Assembly (NCBI GenBank): GCA_937949585.1
Contig: CALEDW010000018.1
Coordinates: 1 to 21,047 of the forward strand
Direction of reading: 5' to 3'
Length of the DNA stretch: 21,047 bases
Origin: an uncultured Acidimicrobiia bacterium
Lineage (GTDB): Bacteria > Actinomycetota > Acidimicrobiia > IMCC26256 > CALEDW01
Below, in pieces: positions 1 through 7,443 of this stretch (its first letter is position 1; the number at the start of each line of letters is the position of its first letter). The notes under the pieces are model-generated. The model was not told where the DNA came from and did no database searches. It saw only the letters and a list, made by a program, of their open reading frames with translations. The position numbers and the translations under genes are program-made.

Positions 1-148
1 CGTTCGCCGACCGGTCGACGTCGCCGTAGGTGAGCCGCCGGGTACCCCACACCAGCGCGGTCTTCTGCGGCGAGGTGGCGGCATGGGCGGCCACCCCGAA
101 GCGGTACGGGACCGACGTGAGATCGACCCCGGAAGCGGTGCCGGTCAT
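1..148 (-). CDS. Acyl-CoA synthetase, N-terminal fragment (FadD3-like, partial)
   Basis: This is the first 49 codons of a gene that runs off the left edge. The ATG lies at 148-146. The visible protein contains VPYRFGVAAHAATSPQKTAL followed by a GTRRLTYGDVD segment. That is the usual opening of AMP-forming acyl-CoA synthetases: an N-terminal helix, then 'P-x-K-x-A-L ... x-L-T-Y-x-x-V/L'. The adenylation motifs lie outside the window. A -10 hexamer at 160-155, six bases before the ATG, suggests leaderless translation. Given the neighbouring ring C/D catabolism genes, the best guess is FadD3, which activates the steroid-derived propionate HIP to its CoA ester. The specificity is inferred from context, because the fragment only establishes the superfamily. 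Confidence 0.72.
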   Translation of the reverse strand, partial: MTGTASGVDLTSVPYRFGVAAHAATSPQKTALVWGTRRLTYGDVDRSAN

Positions 149-254
149 GCGCGGATGCTACGCGTCGGCGACGGGGAGACGTTCGGCCCGTGTCCGTGCC
201 GCTTCGCCGGCGTGCCCGTGGCGAGCACGTGGGTCGGAGCCGCGCTCACCCGCC
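149..254. promoter_or_regulatory. Intergenic promoter region of the acyl-CoA synthetase gene
   Basis: This 106-base gap separates the stop of the Rv3548c-like SDR from the start of the acyl-CoA synthetase; both genes are on the minus strand. On that strand a TAGCAT hexamer (160-155) ends six bases before the ATG at 148, matching the TAnnnT -10 of leaderless actinobacterial promoters. No convincing -35 box, operator palindrome or terminator was seen in the rest of the gap. Confidence 0.5.
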
Positions 255-1160
255 TCAGGCTCCGTAGGGCGGGCGGGGCGGCGGCGCCTCGGCGAGCAGC
301 TCGGCGACGACCGGCCCGAGCTCCTCGGGCTGCCAGCGGGCGCCCTTGTCGCGGTGCGGCCCCTCCTGCCACCCGACGGCGAGCGCCACCGTCCCGCCTT
401 CCACCTCGAAGACCCGTCCCGTCACCCCGGCCGAGGCCGGCCCCATCAGCCACACGACGAGCGGGGAGACGTTCTCGGGGGCCATCCGGTCGAACGACCC
501 GTCGGTCGGTGGAGCCATCCGCTCCCCGAAGGTCTCGGCGGTCATCCGGGTCCGCGCCGCCGGCGCGATCGCGTTCACCGTCACGCCGTAGCGGCCGAGC
601 TCCGCCGCCGCGACGAGCGTGAGCGCGGCAATACCCGCCTTCGCCGCGCTGTACGCGGCCTGCCCGACGCTGCCGGCCAGGCCGGCGCCGGAGGTGGTGT
701 TCACCACCCGGGCGTCGGGCCGGCGCCCGGCCTTGGCGCGCTCCCGCCAGTACGCAGCGGCGAAGCGCAGCGGCGCGGCATGCCCCTTGAGGTGCACGCG
801 CATCACCGTGTCCCACTCGTCCTCGTCGAGGTTCACGACCATCCGGTCCCGCAGCACCCCGGCGTTGTTCACCAGCCCGTGCAGGTCCCCGAACACGTCG
901 ACGGCCGTCGCGACGAGCCGGCGGGCGCCGTCCCAGTCGGCGACGTCGTCGGTGTTCGCCACGGCCTGCCCCCCGGCGGCGCGGATCTCCCCCGCGACCT
1001 GCTCGGCCGGGTCGGCCGCGGCGCCGGTGCCGTCGAGGGCGACGCCGAGGTCGTTCACCACCACCTTCGCCCCCGCGGCGGCGAGCGCGAGGGCGTGGGC
1101 CCGCCCGAGGCCCCGGCCGGCCCCCGTGACGATCACCACCCGCCCGTCGCAGCACCCCAC
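255..1160 (-). CDS. SDR oxidoreductase, Rv3548c-like (steroid ring C/D cluster)
   Basis: This is a 301-residue short-chain dehydrogenase/reductase with an NAD(P)-binding TGAGRGLG at 12-19, VVVNDLG at 33-39, NNAG at 98-101, Ser157 and the catalytic pair Tyr170/Lys174 (YSAAK). The NDLG-x-x-x-DG sequence after beta-2 is typical of the HSD17B4/MFE-2-type hydroxyacyl-CoA dehydrogenase branch, which suggests a CoA-linked hydroxy or keto substrate. Length and sequence resemble Mycobacterium tuberculosis Rv3548c, an SDR of the KstR2 regulon, as I remember it. The GTG start at 1160 puts the glycine motif at the normal place, and a TAGCGT hexamer (1175-1170) lies nine bases upstream. It diverges from the F420 oxidoreductase gene. 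The exact reaction is not established; 3-hydroxyacyl-CoA oxidation is the likeliest role. Confidence 0.85.
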   Translation of the reverse strand: MGCCDGRVVIVTGAGRGLGRAHALALAAAGAKVVVNDLGVALDGTGAAADPAEQVAGEIRAAGGQAVANTDDVADWDGARRLVATAVDVFGDLHGLVNNAGVLRDRMVVNLDEDEWDTVMRVHLKGHAAPLRFAAAYWRERAKAGRRPDARVVNTTSGAGLAGSVGQAAYSAAKAGIAALTLVAAAELGRYGVTVNAIAPAARTRMTAETFGERMAPPTDGSFDRMAPENVSPLVVWLMGPASAGVTGRVFEVEGGTVALAVGWQEGPHRDKGARWQPEELGPVVAELLAEAPPPRPPYGA

Positions 1161-1200
1161 GGGCCGGGGACGCTACCGGACCGCCGCTACGGTGCGCGGC
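1161..1200. promoter_or_regulatory. Divergent promoter pair (SDR / LLM oxidoreductase)
   Basis: This 40-base spacer lies between two divergent GTG starts. The minus strand has TAGCGT at 1175-1170, serving the SDR start at 1160. The plus strand has TACGGT at 1188-1193, seven bases before the GTG at 1201. Both fit leaderless transcription. No inverted repeat of the kind seen near 15896 is present, so this pair may not be under the same repressor. Confidence 0.5.
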
Positions 1201-2043
1201 GTGGACCTGGGCGTCACGGTGTTCGCCACCGACCTCACCCCGCCGCCGTCCGAGCTGGCCCGAGAGGCCGAGGCGCGGGGGTTCGCCTCGCTGTTCCTCC
1301 CCGAGCACACCCACATCCCCACCTCCCGGCGCACACCGCCGCCGACCGGCGCCGCCGAGCCGGCGGACGAGTACCGCCGGACCCTGGATCCTTTCGTGGC
1401 CCTGGCCACCGCCGCCGCGGTCACCGACCGGATTCGCCTCGGCACCGGGATCTGCCTCGTCGCCCAGCGAGAGCCGATCGTCACCGCCAAGGCCGTCGCC
1501 ACGCTCGACCACCTGAGCGGTGGCCGGGTCGTGCTGGGGATCGGCTTCGGCTGGAACGAGGACGAGCTCGCCTCCCACGGCCTGCGTATGGACGAGCGCC
1601 GGTCGGTGGCCCGCGAGCACGTCCTGGCCATGCAGGCGCTGTGGCGCGACGACGTGGCGTCGTTCACCGGCGAACACGTGCGTATCGAACCGTCGTGGTC
1701 GTGGCCGAAGCCGGTGCAGCCGGGGGGACCGCCGGTGCTGGTGGGCGGGGCGGCCGGATCGGCCCTGTTCCGCCACGTCGCCGAGTACGCACACGGCTGG
1801 ATGCCGATCGGCGGCGCCGGGGTACGGGACGCGCTGGGGGCGCTGCACCGGGCCTGCGAGGCGGTCGGCCGGGATCCCGCAACGGTGCGGGTGGTGCCCT
1901 TCGCCACCCGCCCCGAGCGCGGCCGGCTCGAGTACTACGCGAGCCTCGGCATCGACGAGGTCGTCCTCGGGCTCCCCCACGGCGACCGCGGCGCCGTGCT
2001 GCGGGCGCTCGACGTCGCAGCGCCGCTCGTCGGTACGGTCTGA
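1201..2043 (+). CDS. LLM-class (F420-dependent type) oxidoreductase
   Basis: This is a 280-residue protein of the luciferase-like monooxygenase fold. It contains GTGICLVAQREP (81-92), the family hallmark LDHLSGGRVVLGIGFGWNED (102-121) and a PPVLVGGAAGSALF segment (177-190). These match the actinobacterial F420-dependent LLM subgroup (TIGR03619-type), which usually does hydride transfer with F420/F420H2 rather than light-emitting oxygenation. The GTG at 1201 is chosen because a -10 element ends seven bases upstream and the protein begins with the usual first beta strand (DLGVTVF). An in-frame GTG at 1192 is possible. The gene sits between steroid genes and converges with fadA6, leaving 15 bases between the stops. 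The substrate is unknown; a role on a steroid-derived intermediate is only suggested by location. Confidence 0.85.
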   Translation: MDLGVTVFATDLTPPPSELAREAEARGFASLFLPEHTHIPTSRRTPPPTGAAEPADEYRRTLDPFVALATAAAVTDRIRLGTGICLVAQREPIVTAKAVATLDHLSGGRVVLGIGFGWNEDELASHGLRMDERRSVAREHVLAMQALWRDDVASFTGEHVRIEPSWSWPKPVQPGGPPVLVGGAAGSALFRHVAEYAHGWMPIGGAGVRDALGALHRACEAVGRDPATVRVVPFATRPERGRLEYYASLGIDEVVLGLPHGDRGAVLRALDVAAPLVGTV

Positions 2044-2058
2044 GGCGGGTCCGGCCGC

Positions 2059-3213
2059 TCAGCAGCGCTCGATGATCGTGACGTTGGCCTGACCACCGCC
2101 CTCGCACATCGTCTGCAGCCCCCACCGCCCGCCGCGGCGCTCGAGCTCCCCGAGGAGCGTGGTCATGAGACGGGCGCCCGTCGCCCCGAGCGGGTGACCC
2201 AGCGCGATCGCCCCGCCGTTGGGGTTCACCCGGCCCGGATCGGCGGCGGTCTCGGCGAGCCAGGCCAGCACCACCGACGCGAACGCCTCGTTGATCTCCA
2301 CGCAGTCGACGTCGTCGATCCGCAGACCCGCCCGCTCCAGGGCCCGGGCCGTGGCCGGGATCGGGGCGGTGAGCATGAGGATGGGATCGTCGCCGAGGAC
2401 GGTGAGCTGCGCGATGCGAGCCCGGGGACGCAGCCCATGCTCGCGCACGGCCCGCTCGCCGGCCACGAGGAGCGCGGCGGCAGCGTCGGAGATCTGGCTG
2501 GCCGTCGCGGCGGTGTTGCGCCCGCCCGGCCTCAGGGGGGGCAGCGAACGGATCTTGTCCGGGTCCGGGACCCGAGGCCCCTCGTCGGCGGTCACGCCGA
2601 CGATCGGAGCGATCTCCGCCTCGAACCGCCCTTCGGCCCGGGCCCGCAGGGCCCGTTCGTGAGACGTCACCGCCCAGCGCTCCAGGTCGTCTCGCTCCAG
2701 CCCCCAGCGCTGCGCGATCTCGTCCGCGGCGGCGAACTGGCTCACCTCGGCCTCGCCGTAGCGGGCCCGCCACCCGGCAGAGGTGGAGAACGGGTCGGGG
2801 AACCCGAGCGGCTCCCCGGCCGTCATCGCCGCCGAGATCGGGACGAGGCTCATGTTCTGCACGCCGCCGGCGACCACGAGGTCTGCGGTGCCGCTCATCA
2901 CCGCCTGCGCTGCGAAGTGCAGCGCCTGCTGGGATGAACCGCACTGACGGTCGACGGTAGTGCCCGGCACCGTCTCGGGCAGCCCGGCGGCGAGCCAACA
3001 GGTGCGCGCGATGTCGCCGGCCTGGGGACCGATCGTGTCGACACAGCCGAAGATCACGTCGTCCACCGCCGCCGGGTCGACGTCGGTGCGTTCCAGGAGC
3101 GTCGAGATGACGTGCGCGCCGAGGTCGGCGGGATGCACGGCGGACAGGCCGCCGCCCCGGCGGCCGACCGGGGTGCGCACCGCGTCGATGAGATAGGCGT
3201 AGGTCACGGTCAC
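2059..3213 (-). CDS. fadA6: Acetyl-CoA acetyltransferase (thiolase) FadA6
   Basis: This is a 384-residue degradative thiolase with all catalytic parts: nucleophile Cys91 in VDRQCGSSQQ, NEAFA at 308-312, His340 in GGAIALGHPLGATGAR, and Cys370 in CEGGGQANV. The length and the CEGGGQ C-terminus resemble FadA6 (Rv3556c). In the published pathway FadA6 thiolyses the ring-opened 6-methyl-3,7-dioxodecanedioyl-CoA, releasing acetyl-CoA and giving 4-methyl-5-oxo-octanedioyl-CoA. The GTG start at 3213 overlaps the stop of the upstream acyl-CoA dehydrogenase gene as GTGA, so the two are probably translationally coupled. It is the last gene of a three-gene operon with its promoter near 5357. The enzyme class is very secure; the FadA6 assignment rests on sequence resemblance plus the ipd/echA20 genes in the same window. 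Confidence 0.85.
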   Translation of the reverse strand: MTVTYAYLIDAVRTPVGRRGGGLSAVHPADLGAHVISTLLERTDVDPAAVDDVIFGCVDTIGPQAGDIARTCWLAAGLPETVPGTTVDRQCGSSQQALHFAAQAVMSGTADLVVAGGVQNMSLVPISAAMTAGEPLGFPDPFSTSAGWRARYGEAEVSQFAAADEIAQRWGLERDDLERWAVTSHERALRARAEGRFEAEIAPIVGVTADEGPRVPDPDKIRSLPPLRPGGRNTAATASQISDAAAALLVAGERAVREHGLRPRARIAQLTVLGDDPILMLTAPIPATARALERAGLRIDDVDCVEINEAFASVVLAWLAETAADPGRVNPNGGAIALGHPLGATGARLMTTLLGELERRGGRWGLQTMCEGGGQANVTIIERC

Positions 3214-4190
3214 GGTCCATCCTCGCCGTCGAGGACCACTCGGGCCACCCGCTCGCGGTGCCAGGCGGCGTCACCCCAGGCGCGGCTCAGCGCCCAGGCG
3301 CGCTTCATCCACAGGTGGAGGTCGTGCTCCCAGGAGTAGCCGATCGCGCCGTGACACTGCAGGGCGTGCCGGGCGGCCAGTTCGGCGGCGTCGGCAGCGG
3401 CGGCTTTGGCCATCGACGCCCACACCCCCGCCCGCTCGCCGTCGTGGGTGACCGCCCACCCCGCCCGGGCCACCAACGGCGCGGCGAACTCGATCGCCAC
3501 CCGCACATCGGCGAGCTTGTGCTTGACCGCCTGGAACGACCCGACCGGCACGCCGAATTGGTGACGCTCGCGCACGTACTCGCACGTCCGCTCCAGCATC
3601 GCCTCGGCCAGCCCGAGGAGCTGGGCGGCGAATCCCACGATCCCCCGGTCGAACGCCGCGGCCAGCTCGGCCGGACCCCCGACCGGGCGCGGGGCGCCCG
3701 GATCCCAGCGCACCCGGGCCAGGCGGCGCGACCGGTCGACCGAGCGGCACCGCTCGAGGCGCGCCCCGGCCCGGTCGAGGAGGCACAGCCGGTCGCCGGC
3801 ACCGACGACGAGCACGTCGACGTCGGCGGCGTGCGCGGCGAACGGCGCCGGGCCGAGCGCGGCGGAAGCCCGGACGCCCCGGTCGGCCAGCACCGGGCCG
3901 GCGACGAAGGCGTGCTCGACGAACGGTCCCGGCAGCGCGGCGCGGCCGGTGGCCACCGCGGCCGGGATCACGTCCACCGCATCGAGCCCGAGCCCGCCGT
4001 GCTCGGTGGGCGCGAGCGCGTCGAGCAGCCCCTGGTCGGCGAGGGCGGCCCAGCCCGGCAGCTCGACCGGCTGGGCCGTCTCGGCTGCGTCCCAGAGGGC
4101 CCGGAGGCGTTCGGGGGGGCACTCCCGGGCGCACACCGCACCGACGGCGGCGGCGAACGACTCCTGTACCTCGGTCCAGGCGAAGCGCAC
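3210..4190 (-). CDS. Acyl-CoA dehydrogenase, short beta-type subunit (FadE32/FadE33-like)
   Basis: This 326-residue acyl-CoA dehydrogenase is clearly shorter than the usual ~380. Recognisable parts are AALADQGLLDALAPTEHGGLG (48-68), the FAD-contacting RHQFGVPVGSFQAVKH (209-224) and QCHGAIGYSWEHDLHLWMKR (278-297). The middle beta domain is shrunken, and the 'WxTEPxxGSD' FAD/substrate loop of normal enzymes is missing. At the helix position where isovaleryl-CoA-type enzymes carry the catalytic Glu it reads DRGIVGF. This is the pattern of the non-catalytic partner in the alpha2beta2 steroid acyl-CoA dehydrogenases of actinobacteria (FadE26-27, FadE28-29). The gene follows the alpha-type subunit by 22 bases and overlaps fadA6. 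It probably forms a heterotetramer with the 4213-5349 product, acting on a CoA ester from ring C/D breakdown. Which FadE number it matches cannot be settled here. Confidence 0.85.
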   Translation of the reverse strand: MRFAWTEVQESFAAAVGAVCARECPPERLRALWDAAETAQPVELPGWAALADQGLLDALAPTEHGGLGLDAVDVIPAAVATGRAALPGPFVEHAFVAGPVLADRGVRASAALGPAPFAAHAADVDVLVVGAGDRLCLLDRAGARLERCRSVDRSRRLARVRWDPGAPRPVGGPAELAAAFDRGIVGFAAQLLGLAEAMLERTCEYVRERHQFGVPVGSFQAVKHKLADVRVAIEFAAPLVARAGWAVTHDGERAGVWASMAKAAAADAAELAARHALQCHGAIGYSWEHDLHLWMKRAWALSRAWGDAAWHRERVARVVLDGEDGP

Positions 4191-4212
4191 CCCCGATCCC
4201 CCGGTTTCCGAC

Positions 4213-5349
4213 TCAGCGGGGCAGGCCGAGCAGCCGCTCGGCGATCACGTTGCGCTGGATCTCGTTCGTGCCGGCGTAGATCGGTCCGGCCAGTGCGAAC
4301 TGATGGCCCCGGGCCCAGACGTCGTCGAGCTCCGCCTCGGGCCCGAGGAGGTCCCGGGCCACCTCATGGATCACGACGTCCAGCTCGGACCAGAACACCT
4401 TGGCCAGGCTCGCCTCCACACCCGGGCGCGCACCGGCGGCACTGCGGGTCACCACCGCCAGCGTCTGGGCGGCGTACGCCTCGGCGGCGATCACGGCTCG
4501 CACCAGGGCGTCACGGGTTGCCGGTCCGGCATCACCACGGCGGCGGCGCCAGAGCTCCACCAGGCGCGTGGCGGCGGCGAGGAACCGGCCGGGGCTGCGC
4601 AGCGTCAGGCCCCGCTCGGAGGAGGCGGTGGCCATGGCGATCCGCCATCCCTCGCCGACCTCGCCCAGCACCGCGTCGTCGGTCACGAACGCCCCGTCGA
4701 AGAACACGTCGGCGAATCCCTCGTCGCCGTCGAGGCGCCCGAATCCCCGGACCGTCACCCCGTCGATGCCGAGCGGCACCAGGAAGTAGGTCAGGCCCCG
4801 GTGGCGCCCGGCCGTCGGGTCGGTGCGGAACAGTCCGAAGAGGTGGGTGCAGAACGCCCCTCGGGTCGTCCAGGTCTTCTGTCCGAACAGCCGCCAGCCG
4901 CCGCCCGCCTCGTCCCGCACGGCCCGGGCCCTGATGGCGGCCAGGTCGCTCCCGGCCTCGGGTTCCGACCAGCCCTGGCACCACGTCTCGGCGCCGCTGG
5001 CCATGGGCGGCAGGTAGCGGTCCTGCTGGGCGGGGGTCCCGAACTCGAACAGCGCCGGTGCGAGGAGGAAGATCCCGTTCTGGGTGACCCGCTGGGGTGC
5101 ACCGGCCCGGTGGTACTCCTCCTCGAAGATCAGCCACTCCCACGGCCCGGCGTCGCGGCCGCCGTAGCGCACCGGCCAGGAGACCACCGACAGGTGCGCC
5201 TCGTGGAGCCGACGTTCCCACTCGAGGTGCGCGGCGAACCCTTCCCGGGTGTCACCGGACGGCAGCGGCTCCGCCGGGACGTTGCGGGCGAGCCACTCCC
5301 GCACCTCGGACCGGAACGCCTCCTCCCGGGGGCTCCACGTCAGGTCCAC
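4213..5349 (-). CDS. Acyl-CoA dehydrogenase, catalytic alpha-type subunit (FadE30/FadE31-like)
   Basis: This 378-residue flavoprotein has the full acyl-CoA dehydrogenase layout: an N-terminal helical domain, CQGWSEPEAGSDLAAIRA (124-141), the FAD loop GQKTWTTRGAF (156-166), and a C-terminal IYAGTNEIQRNVIAERLLG (357-375). The medium-chain-type catalytic Glu in 'IYEGT' is Ala359 here. Glu245 in ATASSERGL lies at the isovaleryl-CoA dehydrogenase/FadE26-type position and is the likely base. The GTG start at 5349 has a TAGCCT hexamer at 5362-5357, seven bases away, so the transcript is probably leaderless. It is the first gene of the operon with the beta subunit and fadA6. The substrate is most likely a steroid ring C/D CoA intermediate, from context. 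Length fits FadE31 or FadE30. Confidence 0.87.
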   Translation of the reverse strand: MDLTWSPREEAFRSEVREWLARNVPAEPLPSGDTREGFAAHLEWERRLHEAHLSVVSWPVRYGGRDAGPWEWLIFEEEYHRAGAPQRVTQNGIFLLAPALFEFGTPAQQDRYLPPMASGAETWCQGWSEPEAGSDLAAIRARAVRDEAGGGWRLFGQKTWTTRGAFCTHLFGLFRTDPTAGRHRGLTYFLVPLGIDGVTVRGFGRLDGDEGFADVFFDGAFVTDDAVLGEVGEGWRIAMATASSERGLTLRSPGRFLAAATRLVELWRRRRGDAGPATRDALVRAVIAAEAYAAQTLAVVTRSAAGARPGVEASLAKVFWSELDVVIHEVARDLLGPEAELDDVWARGHQFALAGPIYAGTNEIQRNVIAERLLGLPR

Positions 5350-5442
5350 GGCCGGGAGGCTAGGACAGGCGCACCCTCGCCCGGCTGCTCCGGTCGGCTA
5401 CAACGGGCGGGCCGTGCCGTCGTCGAGCCCGAGACCCACCCG
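5350..5442. promoter_or_regulatory. Divergent promoter region (acyl-CoA dehydrogenase operon / GT-C cluster)
   Basis: This 93-base gap separates the steroid operon from the glycosyltransferase cluster. On the minus strand TAGCCT at 5362-5357 lies seven bases before the GTG at 5349. On the plus strand TACAAC at 5399-5404 is a weaker -10 candidate for the membrane protein gene. No inverted-repeat operator was seen. Confidence 0.45.
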
Positions 5443-5446
5443 GTGA
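5414..5446 (+). other. Possible 10-codon leaderless upstream ORF
   Basis: A GTG at 5414, nine bases after the candidate -10 (5399-5404), opens a 10-codon frame (VPSSSPRPTR). Its TGA (5444-5446) overlaps the GTG start of the large membrane protein (5443) as GTGA. If transcription starts near 5411-5414, ribosomes could load at this GTG and restart on the downstream gene, which has no good Shine-Dalgarno sequence. The reading frame is too short to be convincing alone, and the hexamer lacks the final T. Confidence 0.25.
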
Positions 5447-7443
5447 CCGTGCTGCGCGCCGTAGGCGCGCTCATCGCCTGGGGACTGCTGCCCGGCGTGG
5501 CCGCGGCGGCCACGATCGGCACCCGGGGCACCACGGCCGGTTCGCCACCGCCGGACGACGGCGGACACGGCCCGGACCCGCTCGGTGCCGAGGTGTTCCT
5601 GGCCCGCGCCGTCGGCTGCGGCGCGCTGAGCTGGCTCGTCGGGGCGGCGCTCCTCGCCCGGCTGGGTGCGCTCTCGGCCCCGGCGGTGTGGGCGATCGCC
5701 GCGGCGCTCGCCGCCGGCGCGCTGACGGCGCTCGCCGGCCCCGCCCGGCCCGGCCTGCAGGTGTGGCGCGGGCGCGGCGCGCAGGCATCGGCGGCGCTGG
5801 CGCTCGGCGCCGTCGCCGTCGGTGGCGCCGTGCTCGCCGCAGTGGTGGTAACCGACTGGGAGACGTTGCGCCAACCCACACCGTGGCTCTACTGGCAGCT
5901 GGCCCGGGAGACGGCGGCCGTCGGCGGCGTCCCGGCGACGTCCGTCGAGTGGGGTCGCCCGGTGGGGTTCCTCAACGACTACCCGGCGTTCACGGCCGGC
6001 ACCGCGCTCGTCGCCGTCGCCGCCGGGGACACGGTGCGGCTCGGCGCGGCGGGTCTGGTGCAGCTCGTCGCCGTCGGACTGCTGGGCACCGGGGGGTTCG
6101 TGTTCACCCGGTTCTGGGGCGCCGGGCGGACCGCCGCGGCCGCCGCGGTGATCGGCCTGTTCACCCTCGACGTCTCGGTGACCAAGCTGGTGTCGCTGCG
6201 ACCCGAGAGCCTCGCCTACGGCCTCGGGCTGGTCTCCGCAGCGCTCGCCCGCCAGTGGCTGCAGGCACGCCGGCCCGCCGATCTGGCACTCGCGGCCCTC
6301 ACCCTCGGCACCTGCATCCTCACCCATCCCCTCGCCGCCCTGCTCACCGCCGGCATGTGGGGCGGCACGGTGATCGCCGCTTTCACCCGTCGACGAGACC
6401 GGCGCGCGGCCTGGGCGCTCCTGCCCGCCGCCGTGGGCGGGTGGCTCGTGGCGCCGGCCGTGCGGGGCGGGGGCCTCGGCGGCCCGGAGAAGCTGAGCGC
6501 CGCCCCGCGCCTCGCAGCCGGGGAGCTCGACCCGACCTGGGTGTTCCGCCAACTCTCGCTCGGCGCGCCGCCGGAGCGCCCGCCGTTGTCGATCTGGACG
6601 ACGGCCCGGTTGGCCCTCCGGCGCGGCTTCCTGGGCCTGCCCTGGTGGTGGTTCGCCACGGCCGCCGGGGTGGTCGTCGTCGCGCTGGTCGTCACCGCGC
6701 TGCGCCGTCGCGGCGCCGCACGGGCGGCGTCCCTGGGGTTTCTGCTGCTGGCGGCGGGGACCGCAACGACGGTCGTGGCACTCAGCGCGGGGATGGCGGC
6801 AGGGTGGGAGACCTACGTCCCCCGCCGGACCGGTCCCTGGCGGTTGCTCGCACCGTTGGGGATGCTCGTGCCGCTCGGCGCCGCGGTCGCGGCGGGCACG
6901 CCGGAGTCGCCGGGGCCCGAACCGGGTGTCGCCGCCGGGCGCAAGGCCCGCAGGGCGCAGCGCGCCGCCGGCCGGGCCGGGGTGGCGCTGCTGGTGCTCG
7001 CGGCGATGCTCGCCGCCGCGACCGCCCCGGCGACCTGGAGGCTCCGGCGGCTCGCCCCGCACGAGCAACGCGTCGAGCGCATCCGAACGCTCTCGTTGCC
7101 GTCCGGATCGCTGATCCTGGCGAACTCCTACACCGACGGGTTCCTCCGGGCCACCACCGATGTACCCGGGCTCGTCGAAGGACGGGCCCCGTACACCGAG
7201 GCCGGGCTGCTCCGACGGGCGAACCGGCTGCTGCTCGACGCGCAGGTGTTCTTCGCCGATCCCGTTCCCGAGCGACGCATCCCGGGCGAGGGCGTGACCC
7301 ACGTGCTGGTGGCCACCGACAACGCCTGGACCCTGGGTACACCGGTGGTCATGCCCACCGACCACGAGACGCTCGAACGGCGACCGGACCTGCGGCTCGC
7401 GGCGACCGGTCCCGGGTTCCGCCTCTACCGGGTCCGGCGGTGA
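5443..7443 (+). CDS. Large multi-pass membrane protein, GT-C-like glycosyltransferase
   Basis: This is a 666-residue integral membrane protein with about 11-13 hydrophobic segments (for example near 51-75, 80-100, 115-137, 201-222, 230-245, 255-270, 281-315, 324-342, 402-420, 428-450, 466-485 and 511-531). A soluble C-terminal domain of about 130 residues follows. Outer loops hold aromatic and charged motifs (TPWLYWQLA at 146-154, FLNDYPAF at 176-183, SLRPESLAYG at 251-260). The layout is that of polyprenyl-phosphate-sugar-dependent GT-C glycosyltransferases or related surface-glycan membrane proteins. I cannot name a family or sugar. GTG 5443 is chosen as the first in-frame start after the likely promoter; GTG 5449 is an alternative. 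Its stop overlaps the next start as GTGA, so the two genes are coupled. Confidence 0.7.
   Translation: MTVLRAVGALIAWGLLPGVAAAATIGTRGTTAGSPPPDDGGHGPDPLGAEVFLARAVGCGALSWLVGAALLARLGALSAPAVWAIAAALAAGALTALAGPARPGLQVWRGRGAQASAALALGAVAVGGAVLAAVVVTDWETLRQPTPWLYWQLARETAAVGGVPATSVEWGRPVGFLNDYPAFTAGTALVAVAAGDTVRLGAAGLVQLVAVGLLGTGGFVFTRFWGAGRTAAAAAVIGLFTLDVSVTKLVSLRPESLAYGLGLVSAALARQWLQARRPADLALAALTLGTCILTHPLAALLTAGMWGGTVIAAFTRRRDRRAAWALLPAAVGGWLVAPAVRGGGLGGPEKLSAAPRLAAGELDPTWVFRQLSLGAPPERPPLSIWTTARLALRRGFLGLPWWWFATAAGVVVVALVVTALRRRGAARAASLGFLLLAAGTATTVVALSAGMAAGWETYVPRRTGPWRLLAPLGMLVPLGAAVAAGTPESPGPEPGVAAGRKARRAQRAAGRAGVALLVLAAMLAAATAPATWRLRRLAPHEQRVERIRTLSLPSGSLILANSYTDGFLRATTDVPGLVEGRAPYTEAGLLRRANRLLLDAQVFFADPVPERRIPGEGVTHVLVATDNAWTLGTPVVMPTDHETLERRPDLRLAATGPGFRLYRVRR

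Noticed and set aside
172..474. 13-base direct repeat CGGGGAGACGTTC at 172-184 and 462-474
   Set aside because: One copy is in the acyl-CoA synthetase promoter gap and the other is inside SDR coding sequence; there is no third copy and no symmetry, so chance is the simpler reading.
30..2075. 681-codon plus-strand open frame and the 611-codon minus frame 145-1980
   Set aside because: They overlap real genes on the other frame or strand. Their proteins are Arg/Pro/Gly-rich without any family motif, as expected for shadow frames in very GC-rich DNA.
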